Shown: positions 28,614-36,664 of the stretch, piece by piece | Layout: each line of letters begins with the position of its first letter | How positions within the stretch are numbered: position 1 is the first letter of the stretch | Assembly (NCBI GenBank): GCA_000752995.2 | Contig: LM994636.1 | Span: forward strand, 1 to 64,000 | Reading direction: 5' to 3' | Length of the DNA stretch: 64,000 nt | DNA from: Haemophilus massiliensis | Lineage (GTDB): Bacteria > Pseudomonadota > Gammaproteobacteria > Enterobacterales > Pasteurellaceae | Program-made: the position numbers and the translations under genes | Notes under the pieces: model-generated | What the model was told of the DNA's origin: nothing | What the model saw: the letters and a program-made list of their open reading frames with translations, nothing else | Databases searched by the model: none

Positions 28614-29108
28614 TTATTTTATTTTTTTCTCACGCTTATTGCCTACATAGCCTTGCTCTTCACACACGCCGATAATTTGATAGCCTTGCTTTTCGTAATA
28701 CGTATTTAAAAATGCATTGTGGATTGCGCAATCAAGGCGAACAAACTGTTTATCATGCGCCTTGGTCAAGGCTTCGATCGCAGAAATTAGATGTATTCCC
28801 ACATTTTTGACCGCAAGGTCGGTGACGAGGTTATGCACGTAATAGGCTGCCTCACCTTTTCGTTTTGCCCAGCGTTCGTCTTCATCAAGTAAAACCACCG
28901 CACCCAGCACCTCACAGTATTTTTTCAACATATATAAATTACCTTGACGCAGCTGTGCTCGATAATAGCTGATGGGGTAAAGATTTAAATAATCGCAGGT
29001 GTTCCACTGCTGAATTTGCTTGCGATCCATCCAGGCAATGCGTTTTTCGTATAAAGTGAAAATCGTCGGAATATCCGCTTCCTCGGCAAGACTAAATTGA
29101 TAATCCAT
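28614..29108 (-). CDS. GNAT acetyltransferase
   Basis: A 164-residue GNAT-fold protein. The core strands and acetyl-CoA loop appear as YYVHNLVTDLAVKNVGIHLISAIE around residues 90-113, and a C-terminal FLNTYYEKQGYQIIG matches the usual NxxxxxxYxxxGF pattern. The loop lacks a clear RxxGxG, so coenzyme binding may be weak or different. No target can be told. It stands alone between two relic areas. Confidence 0.75.
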   Translation of the reverse strand: MDYQFSLAEEADIPTIFTLYEKRIAWMDRKQIQQWNTCDYLNLYPISYYRAQLRQGNLYMLKKYCEVLGAVVLLDEDERWAKRKGEAAYYVHNLVTDLAVKNVGIHLISAIEALTKAHDKQFVRLDCAIHNAFLNTYYEKQGYQIIGVCEEQGYVGNKREKKIK

Positions 29109-29204
29109 TTGGGCTCCGTTTGAAAAATTGAATGCACTTATCTTATCAGAAAATCATAATAGCGAATCGCTTTTTAAAAAGTGCGGGTGTTTTTTCGTCA
29201 AAAT

Positions 29205-29394
29205 GCACGTGGTCGGATTTTTGGAAAATTTGCACAATTATTTTTGCCACAATCTAGTTTCCGCCACAGATGACGGTATTTCCACATAAAGTCGGCCATA
29301 AACCTGCGCTTGCCCCTGCATTGCTTAGTTGATTTCGTCAATTTTCGCCAAAAGCAGCAAAATTTGCTGATAATATTGCAAGCCATCTGTGGTC
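29205..29394 (-). pseudogene. LysR-family regulator relic
   Basis: The minus strand reads TDGLQYYQQILLLLAKIDE, then IN, a stop, and AMQGQAQVYGRLYVEIPSSV, followed by another stop. This matches residues 60-110 of the intact LysR gene at 33951 (ADGLQYYQQISPLLAEIDE). Both ends are lost, and the left part runs into a PTS relic on the other strand. Confidence 0.75.
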
Positions 29395-29662
29395 GGCTGT
29401 ATCGTCGTCGGCGTCACCGAACCTGCCATTTACGGCATCAACTTACCGCTTAAAAGACCAATGATCGGCGTTATAGCAGGTGCTGCCTCAGGCGGCGTGG
29501 TCGCAGGTTTACTTGGTGCCACCGCATTCGTGTACGGCTATTCCACCGAGAATTTTCCAACACACCATTATGGCAATCATCGCCGCCATTATCACTGCAA
29601 TTGTCGTGGCAGCCATTGTCACAGCGGTACTCAGATTTGATGAGAAGGATTTAAATCACTAA
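29389..29662 (+). pseudogene. PTS EIIC (beta-glucoside type) C-terminal relic
   Basis: The plus strand reads GVTEPAIYGINLPLKRPMIG, then GGVVAGLLGATAFVYGY. A frame change near 29550 leads into IMAIIAAIITAIVVAAIVTA, ending DEKDLNH. The VTEPAIYG block is diagnostic for glucose/sucrose/beta-glucoside EIIC proteins. Only the last 80 or so codons remain and the frame is broken, so it is dead. Confidence 0.8.
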
Positions 29663-29671
29663 GGTGAAATG

Positions 29672-29702
29672 AAAAAGTGCGGTGAAAATTGCCGCACTTT
29701 TT
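29672..29702. terminator. Inverted uptake-signal pair acting as terminator
   Basis: AAAAAGTGCGG (29672-29682) pairs with CCGCACTTTTT (29692-29702). Paired USS hairpins with flanking A and T tracts are common terminators in Pasteurellaceae. Confidence 0.8.
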
Positions 29703-29779
29703 GGAGCATGCTCACAAAAAACCGACCGGTTAATTTTCACATTTACGATCGCCCCGTATGCAATCCCGCTTTGCCGTTT

Positions 29780-30119
29780 TCCCACCGCATTTTGAGTACG
29801 GCGAGAGCTTAGGATTTGGTGCTTTGCCATTGCCTGGCTTTCGTAGTTGCTGCCTGAAATTTCAATGAAACCAATGTCTAATTTGGACAGTTTTTGCACT
29901 ACAAGAATGCTGTCATTTTCGTCAACCCCGCCTCTTTAGAAGTTCGCCGAATTGAGTTTTACTCCCACCAAAAATTCAGGCGACACAGCTTGGCGAATTT
30001 GGTGGTAAATTTCTAATAAAAAGCGCATTCAATTTTCTAAACTGCTGCCCCATTTATCGGTATGATGGTTATGGTGCGGTGAAAGAAATTGGTTGATTAA
30101 ATAGCCGTGTTTACAGATG
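29780..30119 (-). pseudogene. Old yellow enzyme relic
   Basis: The minus strand reads KHGYLINQFLSPHHNHHTDK, then WGSSLEN, a stop, MRFLLEIYHQIRQAVSPEF, and LVGVKLNSANF, with further stops. It then gives SILVVQKLSKLDIGFIEIS and GSNYESQAMA. These are consecutive blocks of an OYE-family protein broken by stops and frame changes. The sub-type differs from the intact gene at 25890, so it is not a simple copy of it. Confidence 0.8.
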
Positions 30120-30185
30120 TTTCGCAAGCACTCGCTTAATTTAGTTGTGGCTTGGGATACGCATTTCAGTTTATCGCATAAGGCA

Positions 30186-30403
30186 AAATGGTTGACGTTT
30201 TTTCGCCTAAGATAACTAACAGCGGTTGAGTTAAAAGCCGGGATGGTTCTTTATCGAATGATGAAAATTTAAACAAGTGGTCAGCATTAACAAACGAAAA
30301 TAATCCTATTGCCCATTGCACCACGCACACGGATTTATACGACGATATGAGCAAAATCCCGTTTGATAAATTTGAGCAATTTTTTAAAGCGAATTTGAAA
30401 TAA
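30186..30403 (+). pseudogene. Unrecognised C-terminal gene relic
   Basis: One frame reads KMVDVFSPKITNSG, a stop, then VKSRDGSLSNDENLNKWSAL, TNENNPIAHCTTHTDLYDD and IPFDKFEQFFKANLK before a final stop. The composition is protein-like and ends just before an uptake signal at 30413. I do not recognise the family. The upstream part is missing. Confidence 0.45.
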
Positions 30404-30549
30404 TGAAGCAAAAGTGCGGTCGGTTTTGGGGATATTTTTACATAATGCCGACTGTTAACGGCAAACTTATCTCCCGTTTTTCTTCGCTTGTTTGCCTAAT
30501 TCGTTGGTGGCTTACTTTTTTAAAGGCGGATAAAGTGTGTCAAAATGGT

Positions 30550-30872
30550 TCATTTAGGGCGCACAATCGCCGTGATGTAAGCAATATGCGCCAAGGCGTT
30601 CACCCACATTGATGAATGCATATTGCCAGGATAACGCAAGAAATTTTCGCGTTCGTTGAACGTCGCCATATTGATGATGACAGGCGCGCCACCAGGTAAA
30701 ACGTATTCTTCAAATTGGTGAATGAAGAGCGCTATCAGGCTTGCCGTCAAAATAATTTGAATGGGCGATAGCGTATGTACGCCCAAAACATCATATAAAA
30801 CGACAAGGCAATAAATGCTAGAAAGGTTAAGCGAAACCAGTTATTGTGGTAAAAGTTAAATAGGGTTTTCAT
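30550..30872 (-). pseudogene. HXXEE-domain membrane protein, frameshifted
   Basis: A start at 30872 gives MKTLFNFYHNNWFRLTFLAF, then IALSFYMMFW. A one-base frame change near 30785 leads into GVHTLSPIQIILTASLIALF, then IHQFEEYVLPGGAPVIINMA. HQFEE is the HXXEE motif of this small integral-membrane family. The other frame ends AHIAYITAIV, earlier than expected, so the C-terminus is lost too. Confidence 0.7.
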
Positions 30873-30919
30873 TGTTTTCCCTTTAAGTTAAGCGATCAAA
30901 TTTTGCGGATTTTTTGCAA

Positions 30920-30990
30920 CAAACACTTGCGTTTGAACGTTGGTTTTGCCAACGGTTTGAGGTGCGAGCGTAGCGAGTAAATTTGACCGT
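30920..30990 (+). repeat. Intergenic repeat family R1
   Basis: AAACACTTGCGTTTGAACG, GTTGGTTTTGCCAACGG, GGTGCGAGCGTAGCGAGTAA and ATTTGACCGTTTGCGGG follow in order. The same blocks recur at 31725 and, inverted, at 33322. Confidence 0.75.
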
Positions 30991-31084
30991 TTGCGGGTAG
31001 TTTTTGGTTGTCAAGTGCGGTCATTTTATCGCTTGTTTTTAAACAAAAATACCGTCAAAATTGCCTTTATTTGCCAAGATAACC

Positions 31085-31106
31085 ATACAAAACTTAAAAT
31101 TTGTAT
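31085..31106 (+). promoter_or_regulatory. Operator-like inverted repeat before the TetR pseudogene
   Basis: ATACAAA (31085-31091) and TTTGTAT (31100-31106) are separated by eight bases, 31 bases before the start. The paralogue at 58614 has AGACAAA and TTTGTCT with the same spacing and distance. Confidence 0.65.
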
Positions 31107-31137
31107 CATTGAGATAACAAAATAAGGAAAAATTGTT

Positions 31138-31691
31138 ATGAGCGACAAACAAGATTTACGCGTTATCTGCACGCATAAAATAATTAGACAAACGTTAATT
31201 AACTTATTGAAAAACAAAGAATTTGAACAAATTGCTGTGCAAGAAATTGTAGATTTGGCGATGGTCAATCGCGCCACGTTTTACAAATATTATTCAGGTA
31301 AAAGCGATTTAGCTGGCAGAATGATTGCCGACTTTAAAGCGGAATATCAAACCTTGTTGCAAGAGCGGCTTTCAGGCAGCCTGAATATTCAAACGCTGAT
31401 GAACGCCGCCATTCCTGCGCTTTATGACCAGCGTGAATTGATTTTGTCGCTGTGGAAAATCAAAACGAAACGGCATCATCTTTGGGACGATATGTTTTTG
31501 ATGATCAAGCAAAATTTCATCAATCATCAGCAAGCTAAATTCCCTAATAAAAACTTTGATTATCAGGGCGAATTTTGGCAACGATGATTTTAAAAACTGC
31601 CCACTACTATTTTTCGCAAAATCTGCCAATTCCGATAAAACAAGTTTGGGCGGATATTGGGGCGGTTTTAGATGTGGTTCAGGCTGGATAA
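31138..31691 (+). pseudogene. TetR-family regulator, frameshifted
   Basis: The first 143 or so codons give a TetR/AcrR-like protein: FEQIAVQEIVDLAMVNRATF is the HTH, then YKYYSGKSDLAGRMIADF. A single missing base near 31573 (GAATTTTGG where the paralogue has GAAATTTTAG) shifts the frame to an early stop. The lost tail, MILKTAHYYFSQNLPIPIKQ then VWADIGAVLDVVQAG, is still readable in the next frame. It is about 80% alike the intact gene at 58614. It also contains TTCAGGCAGCCTGAA at 31371. Confidence 0.85.
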
Positions 31692-31724
31692 AATCACGCC
31701 GAATTTTTGTAGATTTTTGCTTGA

Positions 31725-31802
31725 CAAACGCTTGTGTTTGAATGTTGGCTTTGCCAACGGCACGTAGTGCGAGCGTAGCGAGTAATTTGACCGTCTAACG
31801 TT
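31725..31802 (+). repeat. Intergenic repeat family R1
   Basis: ACAAACGCTTGTGTTTGAAT, GTTGGCTTTGCCAACGG, AGTGCGAGCGTAGCGAGTAA and TTTGACCGTCTAACG follow in order, just after the TetR pseudogene. Confidence 0.75.
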
Positions 31803-31811
31803 TTACCCATT

Positions 31812-31843
31812 AAAAAACGACCCGAATACAAATTTCCGGGTCG
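31812..31843 (-). terminator. Terminator of the epimerase-like gene
   Basis: CGACCCG (31818-31824) and CGGGTCG (31837-31843) form a stem. On the minus strand TTTTTT follows it directly. It lies about 30 bases after the stop at 31872. Confidence 0.8.
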
Positions 31844-31871
31844 CTTTGTTTATGGTTCTAACGAGAAAAAA

Positions 31872-32600
31872 TTACAGTCTAAAATCCGCTCGCCATTCTG
31901 GAAACGCTTTGGCAAACTTGCTGGTATCCAAATTAGGATTTGGGTCGGCAACGTTGTAAATACCGCTTTCTTTGGCTTCAATCGCCAAAAATGCCGCCAA
32001 TGCCGCAGCGTGAATGTGCAAACTTGGCATTCCTTCAACAGGCGTTTCAATGCCTGTGTCTGTGCCGTAGAGCAAGCCGTTGCGTAGCACCACGCCAATA
32101 AAATTGCCGTTTAATGTTTGTTGTTCCAAGCTATGTACTGCTTTGGCAGTTTCGCCGTAGGCTGGATCGTTGAAATCCAATAGCGCCGATTCTTCTGTGT
32201 GCGGTTTGTCGCTGGGTGCGTAAACGAACGCCAAACTTTGGGCGATAAATTTGCTTGCGCCTGCTGCTTCTGCCGCTTTAACCAAATTTGCCGTGCCAAC
32301 TTCACGCAAACGGGCGTTGCGAACCAGTGCCGCTTCCATTTCGTCCGCTTTTAAGCCGTGCGGCAAGTCGGTTAATTGGTGCTGCACGATGTCAGGTTTC
32401 GCCGCCACGACGGCTTCACGCAATGCCGCTTCGTCATACACGTCCACGACCACAGGTTTTACGCCAATAGCTTCCAACGTCGCCACTTTTTCCGCACGGC
32501 GTGTTGTGCCGTACACGGTGTAACCTGCGTTAATCAATAAACGGCTCAACGCCATTCCAATCACGCCGCTCGCGCCTGCTAAAAATACAGTTTTGCTCAT
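31872..32600 (-). CDS. NAD(P)-dependent epimerase/dehydratase-like protein
   Basis: A 242-residue extended SDR protein. The nucleotide motif FLAGASGVIGMALSRLL is at residues 6-22, and the following TTRRAEK suggests NADPH. A YGETAK segment holds the likely catalytic YxxxK. It is short for the family, and the substrate is unknown. It lies 31 bases downstream of a quinone reductase-like gene, so they may share a message. A fragment of a paralogue survives at 36368. Confidence 0.8.
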   Translation of the reverse strand: MSKTVFLAGASGVIGMALSRLLINAGYTVYGTTRRAEKVATLEAIGVKPVVVDVYDEAALREAVVAAKPDIVQHQLTDLPHGLKADEMEAALVRNARLREVGTANLVKAAEAAGASKFIAQSLAFVYAPSDKPHTEESALLDFNDPAYGETAKAVHSLEQQTLNGNFIGVVLRNGLLYGTDTGIETPVEGMPSLHIHAAALAAFLAIEAKESGIYNVADPNPNLDTSKFAKAFPEWRADFRL

Positions 32601-32631
32601 TTTGCTTTCCTTATTTGTTGATTTTTGTGTT

Positions 32632-33264
32632 TTAAAGACCGTTTAGATGGTCAATCTGCTGATAAAGTTCATTTTTCGCTTGTTCAATTAAGGCTGATTT
32701 GTCATTGCCTTGAATGTCCAAACCTTGGGCGCGAATTAATTTCATATGGTTAATGCCCATATTGTGCAAGGTGACACGCAAGAACTGCGGCGCAATATCA
32801 AGGGTTTGATAGCGGAAATCGGTGGAAAAATCGCTGCCACTGGTCAATACGGCGGTCACTTTGGTTTTGTCCGACATCAAGCCTTGATAGCCTTGTGGTA
32901 TGAAAGCAAAGGTTTCGCCGATAATCAACACGTTATCAAAAAAATCTTTCAAGCGTGCGGGTACGTTGAAATTGTGAATAGGCGCGTAGATAAAAATCCA
33001 ATCCGCCGCTTTCCACGCTGCTAACAACTTTCGCTGCTGGGTGTAATCGTGTTTTTGTTTGTCCGACATCAATGCAGGATCGCGCACATTTAAGGTTTCT
33101 GCCGAAATTTGCGGCAAGTGAAAATCAGGGTCGTACAAATTAAACGTGGTAATTTGTGCGTTTTCAAGTTGGGCGATTTTGTTCAACCCTGCATTAGCCA
33201 ACTGATTTGCCGTACGGTTTGGATTAGAAAAATCGGGGTGGGCGATGATGTTTAAAATGTTCAT
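32632..33264 (-). CDS. NAD(P)H:quinone/azo reductase, flavodoxin fold
   Basis: A 210-residue FMN-dependent protein of the AzoR/NQO1-like family. The N-terminal phosphate-binding region reads IIAHPDFSNPNRTANQLAN, and the flavin region is YAPIHNFNVPARLKDFFDNV. Such enzymes reduce quinones or azo dyes by two electrons. Its neighbours are an epimerase-like gene downstream and an AhpD-like gene upstream, all on the minus strand, suggesting a redox-stress group. Confidence 0.82.
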   Translation of the reverse strand: MNILNIIAHPDFSNPNRTANQLANAGLNKIAQLENAQITTFNLYDPDFHLPQISAETLNVRDPALMSDKQKHDYTQQRKLLAAWKAADWIFIYAPIHNFNVPARLKDFFDNVLIIGETFAFIPQGYQGLMSDKTKVTAVLTSGSDFSTDFRYQTLDIAPQFLRVTLHNMGINHMKLIRAQGLDIQGNDKSALIEQAKNELYQQIDHLNGL

Positions 33265-33321
33265 TTACTTTCCTTTTTTGCGGGTAGCTTTATGAGCCAC
33301 CCGAAATTTTGCACGGTTCAA

Positions 33322-33400
33322 ACCGTTAACGGTTAAATTACTCGCTGCGCTCGCACTGCGTGCCGTTGGCAGGTCAAGGTTCAAACGCAAGCGTTTGTGT
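33322..33400 (-). repeat. Intergenic repeat family R1, inverted
   Basis: CCGTTAACGGTTAAATTACT, CGCTGCGCTCGCACTGCG, TGCCGTTGGCAGG and TTCAAACGCAAGCGTTTGTG read as the reverse of the copies at 30920 and 31725. Confidence 0.75.
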
Positions 33401-33429
33401 CTTAAAAATAGACAAAAAATCTACCGCAC

Positions 33430-33867
33430 TTATTCAGGCTGCACGCCAAAGCCTACGCCAAAACGGTTCCACGCGTTAATCGTGGCGATTTCAAAAGTAA
33501 GTTCTGCCATTTCTTGCTCGCTAAATTGGGCTTTCACTTCGTCATAAATTTCCTGCGCCGCCCCTTTTTGTGCGACCAGCGTTAACGTTTCCGTCCAAAG
33601 AAAGGCGGCGCGCTCACGCTCGCTAAAAAACGGCGTTTCACGCCAAGCGTTTAGGGCAAAAATGCGGCGGCTGTCTTCGCCTGCTTTGAGTGCATCGGCG
33701 ACGTGCATATCAATGCAGAAAGCACAGCCGTTGATTTGCGATGCGCGAATACGCACCAATTCACGCAAACTTTTTTCTAAACTGCTCGCTTGTGCCGCTT
33801 TTTCCAAGCCAAACATCGCTTTCATCGCTTCTGGTGCGGCTTGGTAATAATCCATTCGTTTTGTCAT
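33430..33867 (-). CDS. Carboxymuconolactone decarboxylase / AhpD-like protein
   Basis: A 145-residue AhpD-fold protein. The core CxxC motif with its downstream His is seen as INGCAFCIDMHVADAL around residues 46-61, so it probably acts as a thiol peroxidase or disulfide reductase instead of a true decarboxylase. It is divergent from the LysR gene at 33951, which likely regulates it. A decayed copy of its first 35 codons and its promoter lies at 28340-28570. Confidence 0.87.
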   Translation of the reverse strand: MTKRMDYYQAAPEAMKAMFGLEKAAQASSLEKSLRELVRIRASQINGCAFCIDMHVADALKAGEDSRRIFALNAWRETPFFSERERAAFLWTETLTLVAQKGAAQEIYDEVKAQFSEQEMAELTFEIATINAWNRFGVGFGVQPE

Positions 33868-33950
33868 TTTGTTTCCTTTTGTGATTTCGTGTTGAATGCG
33901 TGCATTATATCGGCTAGATTATTTAGATAAATAGGGTAAAATCGGTTTAT

Positions 33951-34886
33951 TTGTACGATATTCCGGATAATGATGTGGCACTTGATAAACTAGAAGCAAT
34001 GAAAGCCTTTTGCAAAATTGTGGAAACAGGCAGTTTTAAGCAGGCGGCGGAAATCTTGGGCGTGGCAACGACTACGCTTTCAGGGCAAATTCAGAATTTT
34101 GAGCAGCAATTAGGTGTGAAATTGCTGCACCGCACAACGCGTAAGGTTTCAGCCACGGCGGACGGTTTGCAATATTATCAGCAAATTTCACCGCTTTTGG
34201 CGGAAATTGACGAAATCAACCAAGCAATGCAGGGGCAATCGCAGCTTGCGGGTAACTTAATTGTGGAAATGCCGTCGCCTGTGGCAGATTATTTAATTGT
34301 GCCGAATTTGCCGACATTTGCGGCGAAATACCCCAATTTACGCCTAGAAATTGGCAGTAGCGAGCGTGTGGTGGATTTGGTTAAAGACGGCGTAGATTGT
34401 GCCATTCGTGGCGGCATGATTGCCGATGAAAGTTTGGTGGCGAAAGTGATTGGGCAAATGCCGTTTTGCTTATGTGCCACGCCTGAATATTTAGCGAAAA
34501 TGCCTGAAATCAAAGTCTTGGACGATTTGCACGCACACCGTTATTTGTCGTTTAAATTTGCCGCAACGGGCAAGCTAGACCGTGTGCGACTGGCAGGCGG
34601 TACACCTGCCCCTATCGCAACGCCTGTGCAAACGTTCAACAATGCACAAACCTATTTTCAAGCTGTGTTGGCAGGATTGGGCATTGCTAATGTGCCCAAA
34701 GTGTTCGCTCAACCACACATTGCGGCAAAACGGCTTCGCCCAATTTTGCCCGACATTGAGCTTATGGCAATGCCGATGAGTTTTGTCTATCCGCAATCTA
34801 AATTCACGCCCAAGCGTGTCAAAGTGTTTGCCGAGTGGGTCGAACAGTTGGTGGCGGAAAATGCGGCTTGGCAACGTTTGGGGTAG
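33951..34886 (+). CDS. LysR-family transcriptional regulator
   Basis: A 311-residue regulator. The HTH lies at about residues 17-75 (MKAFCKIVETGSFKQAAEIL then GVATTTLSGQIQNFEQQLG). The periplasmic-binding-like effector domain follows from about residue 95. The start is uncertain: a TTG at 33951 or a GTG at 33975 (then LDKLEAMKAF) both fit, and no good ribosome site helps. It faces away from the AhpD-like gene, the usual LysR layout. A relic of a paralogue is at 29205. Confidence 0.85.
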   Translation: MYDIPDNDVALDKLEAMKAFCKIVETGSFKQAAEILGVATTTLSGQIQNFEQQLGVKLLHRTTRKVSATADGLQYYQQISPLLAEIDEINQAMQGQSQLAGNLIVEMPSPVADYLIVPNLPTFAAKYPNLRLEIGSSERVVDLVKDGVDCAIRGGMIADESLVAKVIGQMPFCLCATPEYLAKMPEIKVLDDLHAHRYLSFKFAATGKLDRVRLAGGTPAPIATPVQTFNNAQTYFQAVLAGLGIANVPKVFAQPHIAAKRLRPILPDIELMAMPMSFVYPQSKFTPKRVKVFAEWVEQLVAENAAWQRLG

Positions 34887-34894
34887 GTTTAGTT

Positions 34895-34946
34895 TTGTAC
34901 ATTTCCACCCAAATTTGACCGTTTAACGGTTCGCACCGTGTAAAAA
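34895..34946 (+). repeat. Intergenic repeat family R2
   Basis: TTGTACATTTCCACCCAAAT, then TTGACCGTTTAACGGTTCGC ACC. Related copies occur near 35860, 40487, 41104-41160, 43395, 48310 and 59190. The core CCGTTTAACGG is palindromic. Confidence 0.6.
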
Positions 34947-34948
34947 AC

Positions 34949-35800
34949 CTATTTCGTCAAAATATCCAATCCGCAGAACATTTTGTGTAATTTATGCTCG
35001 TCAAATGGCAGGTATTCTGCGATGGTGAAACCGACAATATTGGCTTGTTTATCAATCAGTTGCAAAATTTCAGCTAGTTCGTTCATCGTCATTTTTCCAC
35101 TGCCGCTGCCGTCGCCGACTAATTCTGGGTTGGCGAAATAGGTTGAATGGAAGTGTTTTGCGTCTAGCACGTCAATATCAAAATGCACCAAAATATGATC
35201 GAATTGAGCGATAAATTCGCTGATTTCAGGCGTGGAGACAAATTTTTCATTTTTAATTTGGTAATTTACGCCACGTTTTTGCAGAAACTCAGCTTGATAA
35301 TCGTGCAGATCTTGCAAGCCAACGTACAAAATCTGATCAGCTGAAAACGGCTTATTTTTCAATAACTTCGTGATTTTAGTTTCGGATTCGCCCATTAGCG
35401 ACGCTAACACGTAAGCGTGTGCATTCGGGTAGCCATTGTGGACGGTGGAGACATCGGGGTGCGTATCAATCCAAATCACGCCGATGTTTTCATATTTGCC
35501 GTGCAAATAGTCAAACGACGCTTGCGAAACCATGCAGTTGCCGCCAAGGGTAATCACTTTGTCGGGCTGCTCGCTTGCCAAAATTTGTTGTGCTTTTTCA
35601 ATGCCGGCAAACACTTCCGCCTTGCCGTAAATGCCATCTGTAATCGGATACTCCGCGCCTGTTGGCGGCGAAATTTCCACTTTGTGCAAAGGCTGATTGG
35701 GGTTGGTTGGCAAAATGTGTTGCAATAAATTCGCGCCGAAATAATAAGTTTCCAAACCGCCAGCAGCGAAATCTGGGTAAAGCAATCTGATGGTTTTCAT
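34949..35800 (-). CDS. Arginase/ureohydrolase-family protein with altered metal motif
   Basis: A 283-residue alpha/beta protein of the arginase fold. Motifs in order are TLGGNCMVS where arginases have GGDHS, WIDTHPDVST for DAHxD, and HFDIDVLDAKHF for SxDxDxxDP. The first metal-ligand His is thus Cys, so metal binding and reaction may differ from arginase or agmatinase. The start at 35800 is used because AAGGA precedes it; a 38-codon upstream extension is open but unlikely. It stands alone on the minus strand. Confidence 0.8.
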   Translation of the reverse strand: MKTIRLLYPDFAAGGLETYYFGANLLQHILPTNPNQPLHKVEISPPTGAEYPITDGIYGKAEVFAGIEKAQQILASEQPDKVITLGGNCMVSQASFDYLHGKYENIGVIWIDTHPDVSTVHNGYPNAHAYVLASLMGESETKITKLLKNKPFSADQILYVGLQDLHDYQAEFLQKRGVNYQIKNEKFVSTPEISEFIAQFDHILVHFDIDVLDAKHFHSTYFANPELVGDGSGSGKMTMNELAEILQLIDKQANIVGFTIAEYLPFDEHKLHKMFCGLDILTK

Positions 35801-35935
35801 TGGCTGTCCTTTTGTGATTTTGGGCAAGTATGAAGTAAAGCGACACAAAAGACAAGGCTTGTACATTTTTGCATGAATTTGACTGTTAACGGTTTGAGCG
35901 GTGCAAAATTTCACCCTGAAAATTTAAATTTTCCG

Positions 35936-35964
35936 TAGGGACAGGGTTTATCCCTGTCCGTTGC
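35936..35964 (+). repeat. Palindromic repeat family R3, half element
   Basis: GTAGGGACAGGG TTTATCCCTGTCC is a short palindrome. Complete, paired copies are at 41161-41246 and 58380-58455, and partial ones at 40530 and 59259. Confidence 0.7.
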
Positions 35965-36024
35965 ATATTGAACATTTTTGACAACAAATAATTTGTCGTT
36001 ATTTGCCTAAATAATTGTCCAGTT

Positions 36025-36297
36025 CTAGCCATTTTTTTTAACGAGCAAAATAGCCAAGGCTGCGTCTGTGGCGGATTTGGTCAAAAACGGCGTGAGCGCC
36101 AACATTGCGATTAGCGTGCCGCTAAACAGCCATGGCAAATTTTTCATGCCGCCTGCCACGCCCAGTTCATCACGAATTGGACGCAGCGTATAATATGCCA
36201 AAAAGAGTGCAAACACATACAACCAAGACCACGCCAATGCTTTAAATTCGTTGGGTTTGACATCCACAATTTTTTGAAAGAACGTTTTATTTTGCAT
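36025..36297 (-). pseudogene. Truncated membrane transporter (N-terminal fragment)
   Basis: Ninety codons give the start of a multi-pass protein: NEFKALAWSWLYVFALFLAY then YTLRPIRDELGVAGG and a second membrane segment LIAMLALTPFL. The pattern resembles the N-terminus of MFS-like or NTP/NDP exchange transporters of over 400 residues. After two membrane segments the frame runs into unrelated KSATDAALAILLVKKNG and stops. It is probably non-functional. Confidence 0.6.
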
Positions 36298-36323
36298 ACA
36301 TTTTAATATTTTTTAAATTTAAA

Positions 36324-36357
36324 GGTCGGTTTTGCAAAAATAAGCCAAAAACCGACC
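36324..36357. terminator. Hairpin with embedded uptake signal
   Basis: GGTCGGTTTT (36324-36333) and AAAACCGACC (36348-36357) pair perfectly. GCACTTTTTATT follows on the plus strand and completes an uptake signal. Confidence 0.5.
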
Positions 36358-36367
36358 GCACTTTTTA

Positions 36368-36545
36368 TTACTTCGCTTTCCACTCAGGCACAGCTTGTTG
36401 GAACTTGCTTAAATCCATCATTTTGCTTGCGTCGGTAACATTATAAACGCCTTTTACGTCTGCTTTCACCGCACACACCACGGCATCCACCGCACGATCA
36501 ATATGCAACGACGGATAGCCCTCAACAGGTGCGTCAAACAATTTG
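36368..36545 (-). pseudogene. Epimerase/dehydratase C-terminal relic
   Basis: DAPVEGYPSLHIDRAVDAVV then KADVKGVYNVTDASKMMDLS and KFQQAVPEWKAK match the last 60 residues of the intact protein at 31872 (ETPVEGMPSLHI, IYNVADPN, AFPEWRAD). The rest of the gene, including the nucleotide-binding part, is absent. Confidence 0.75.
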
Positions 36546-36664
36546 CAAAACATCAACAAAAAACGACCGCTTACCTTTGTGCCAACTGGAAATTTAATAG
36601 AGTTTTGCATTTGGCTGAAAACGACTTAAAATCTATCCAGATTTTGAAATAGAAGGAAAGCAAA

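Noticed and set aside
29389..29640. A possible intact small PTS-like gene
   Set aside because: It has only the end of an EIIC domain, and the frame changes in the middle; a TTG or ATG start there would be accidental.
30403..30612. A 69-codon plus-strand frame near 30.5 kb
   Set aside because: It overlaps the HXXEE pseudogene antisense and shows no recognisable domain.
35801..35914. A 38-residue N-terminal extension of the arginase-like protein
   Set aside because: No ribosome site precedes it and homologous proteins begin near MKTIRLLYPDF, which has AAGGA upstream.
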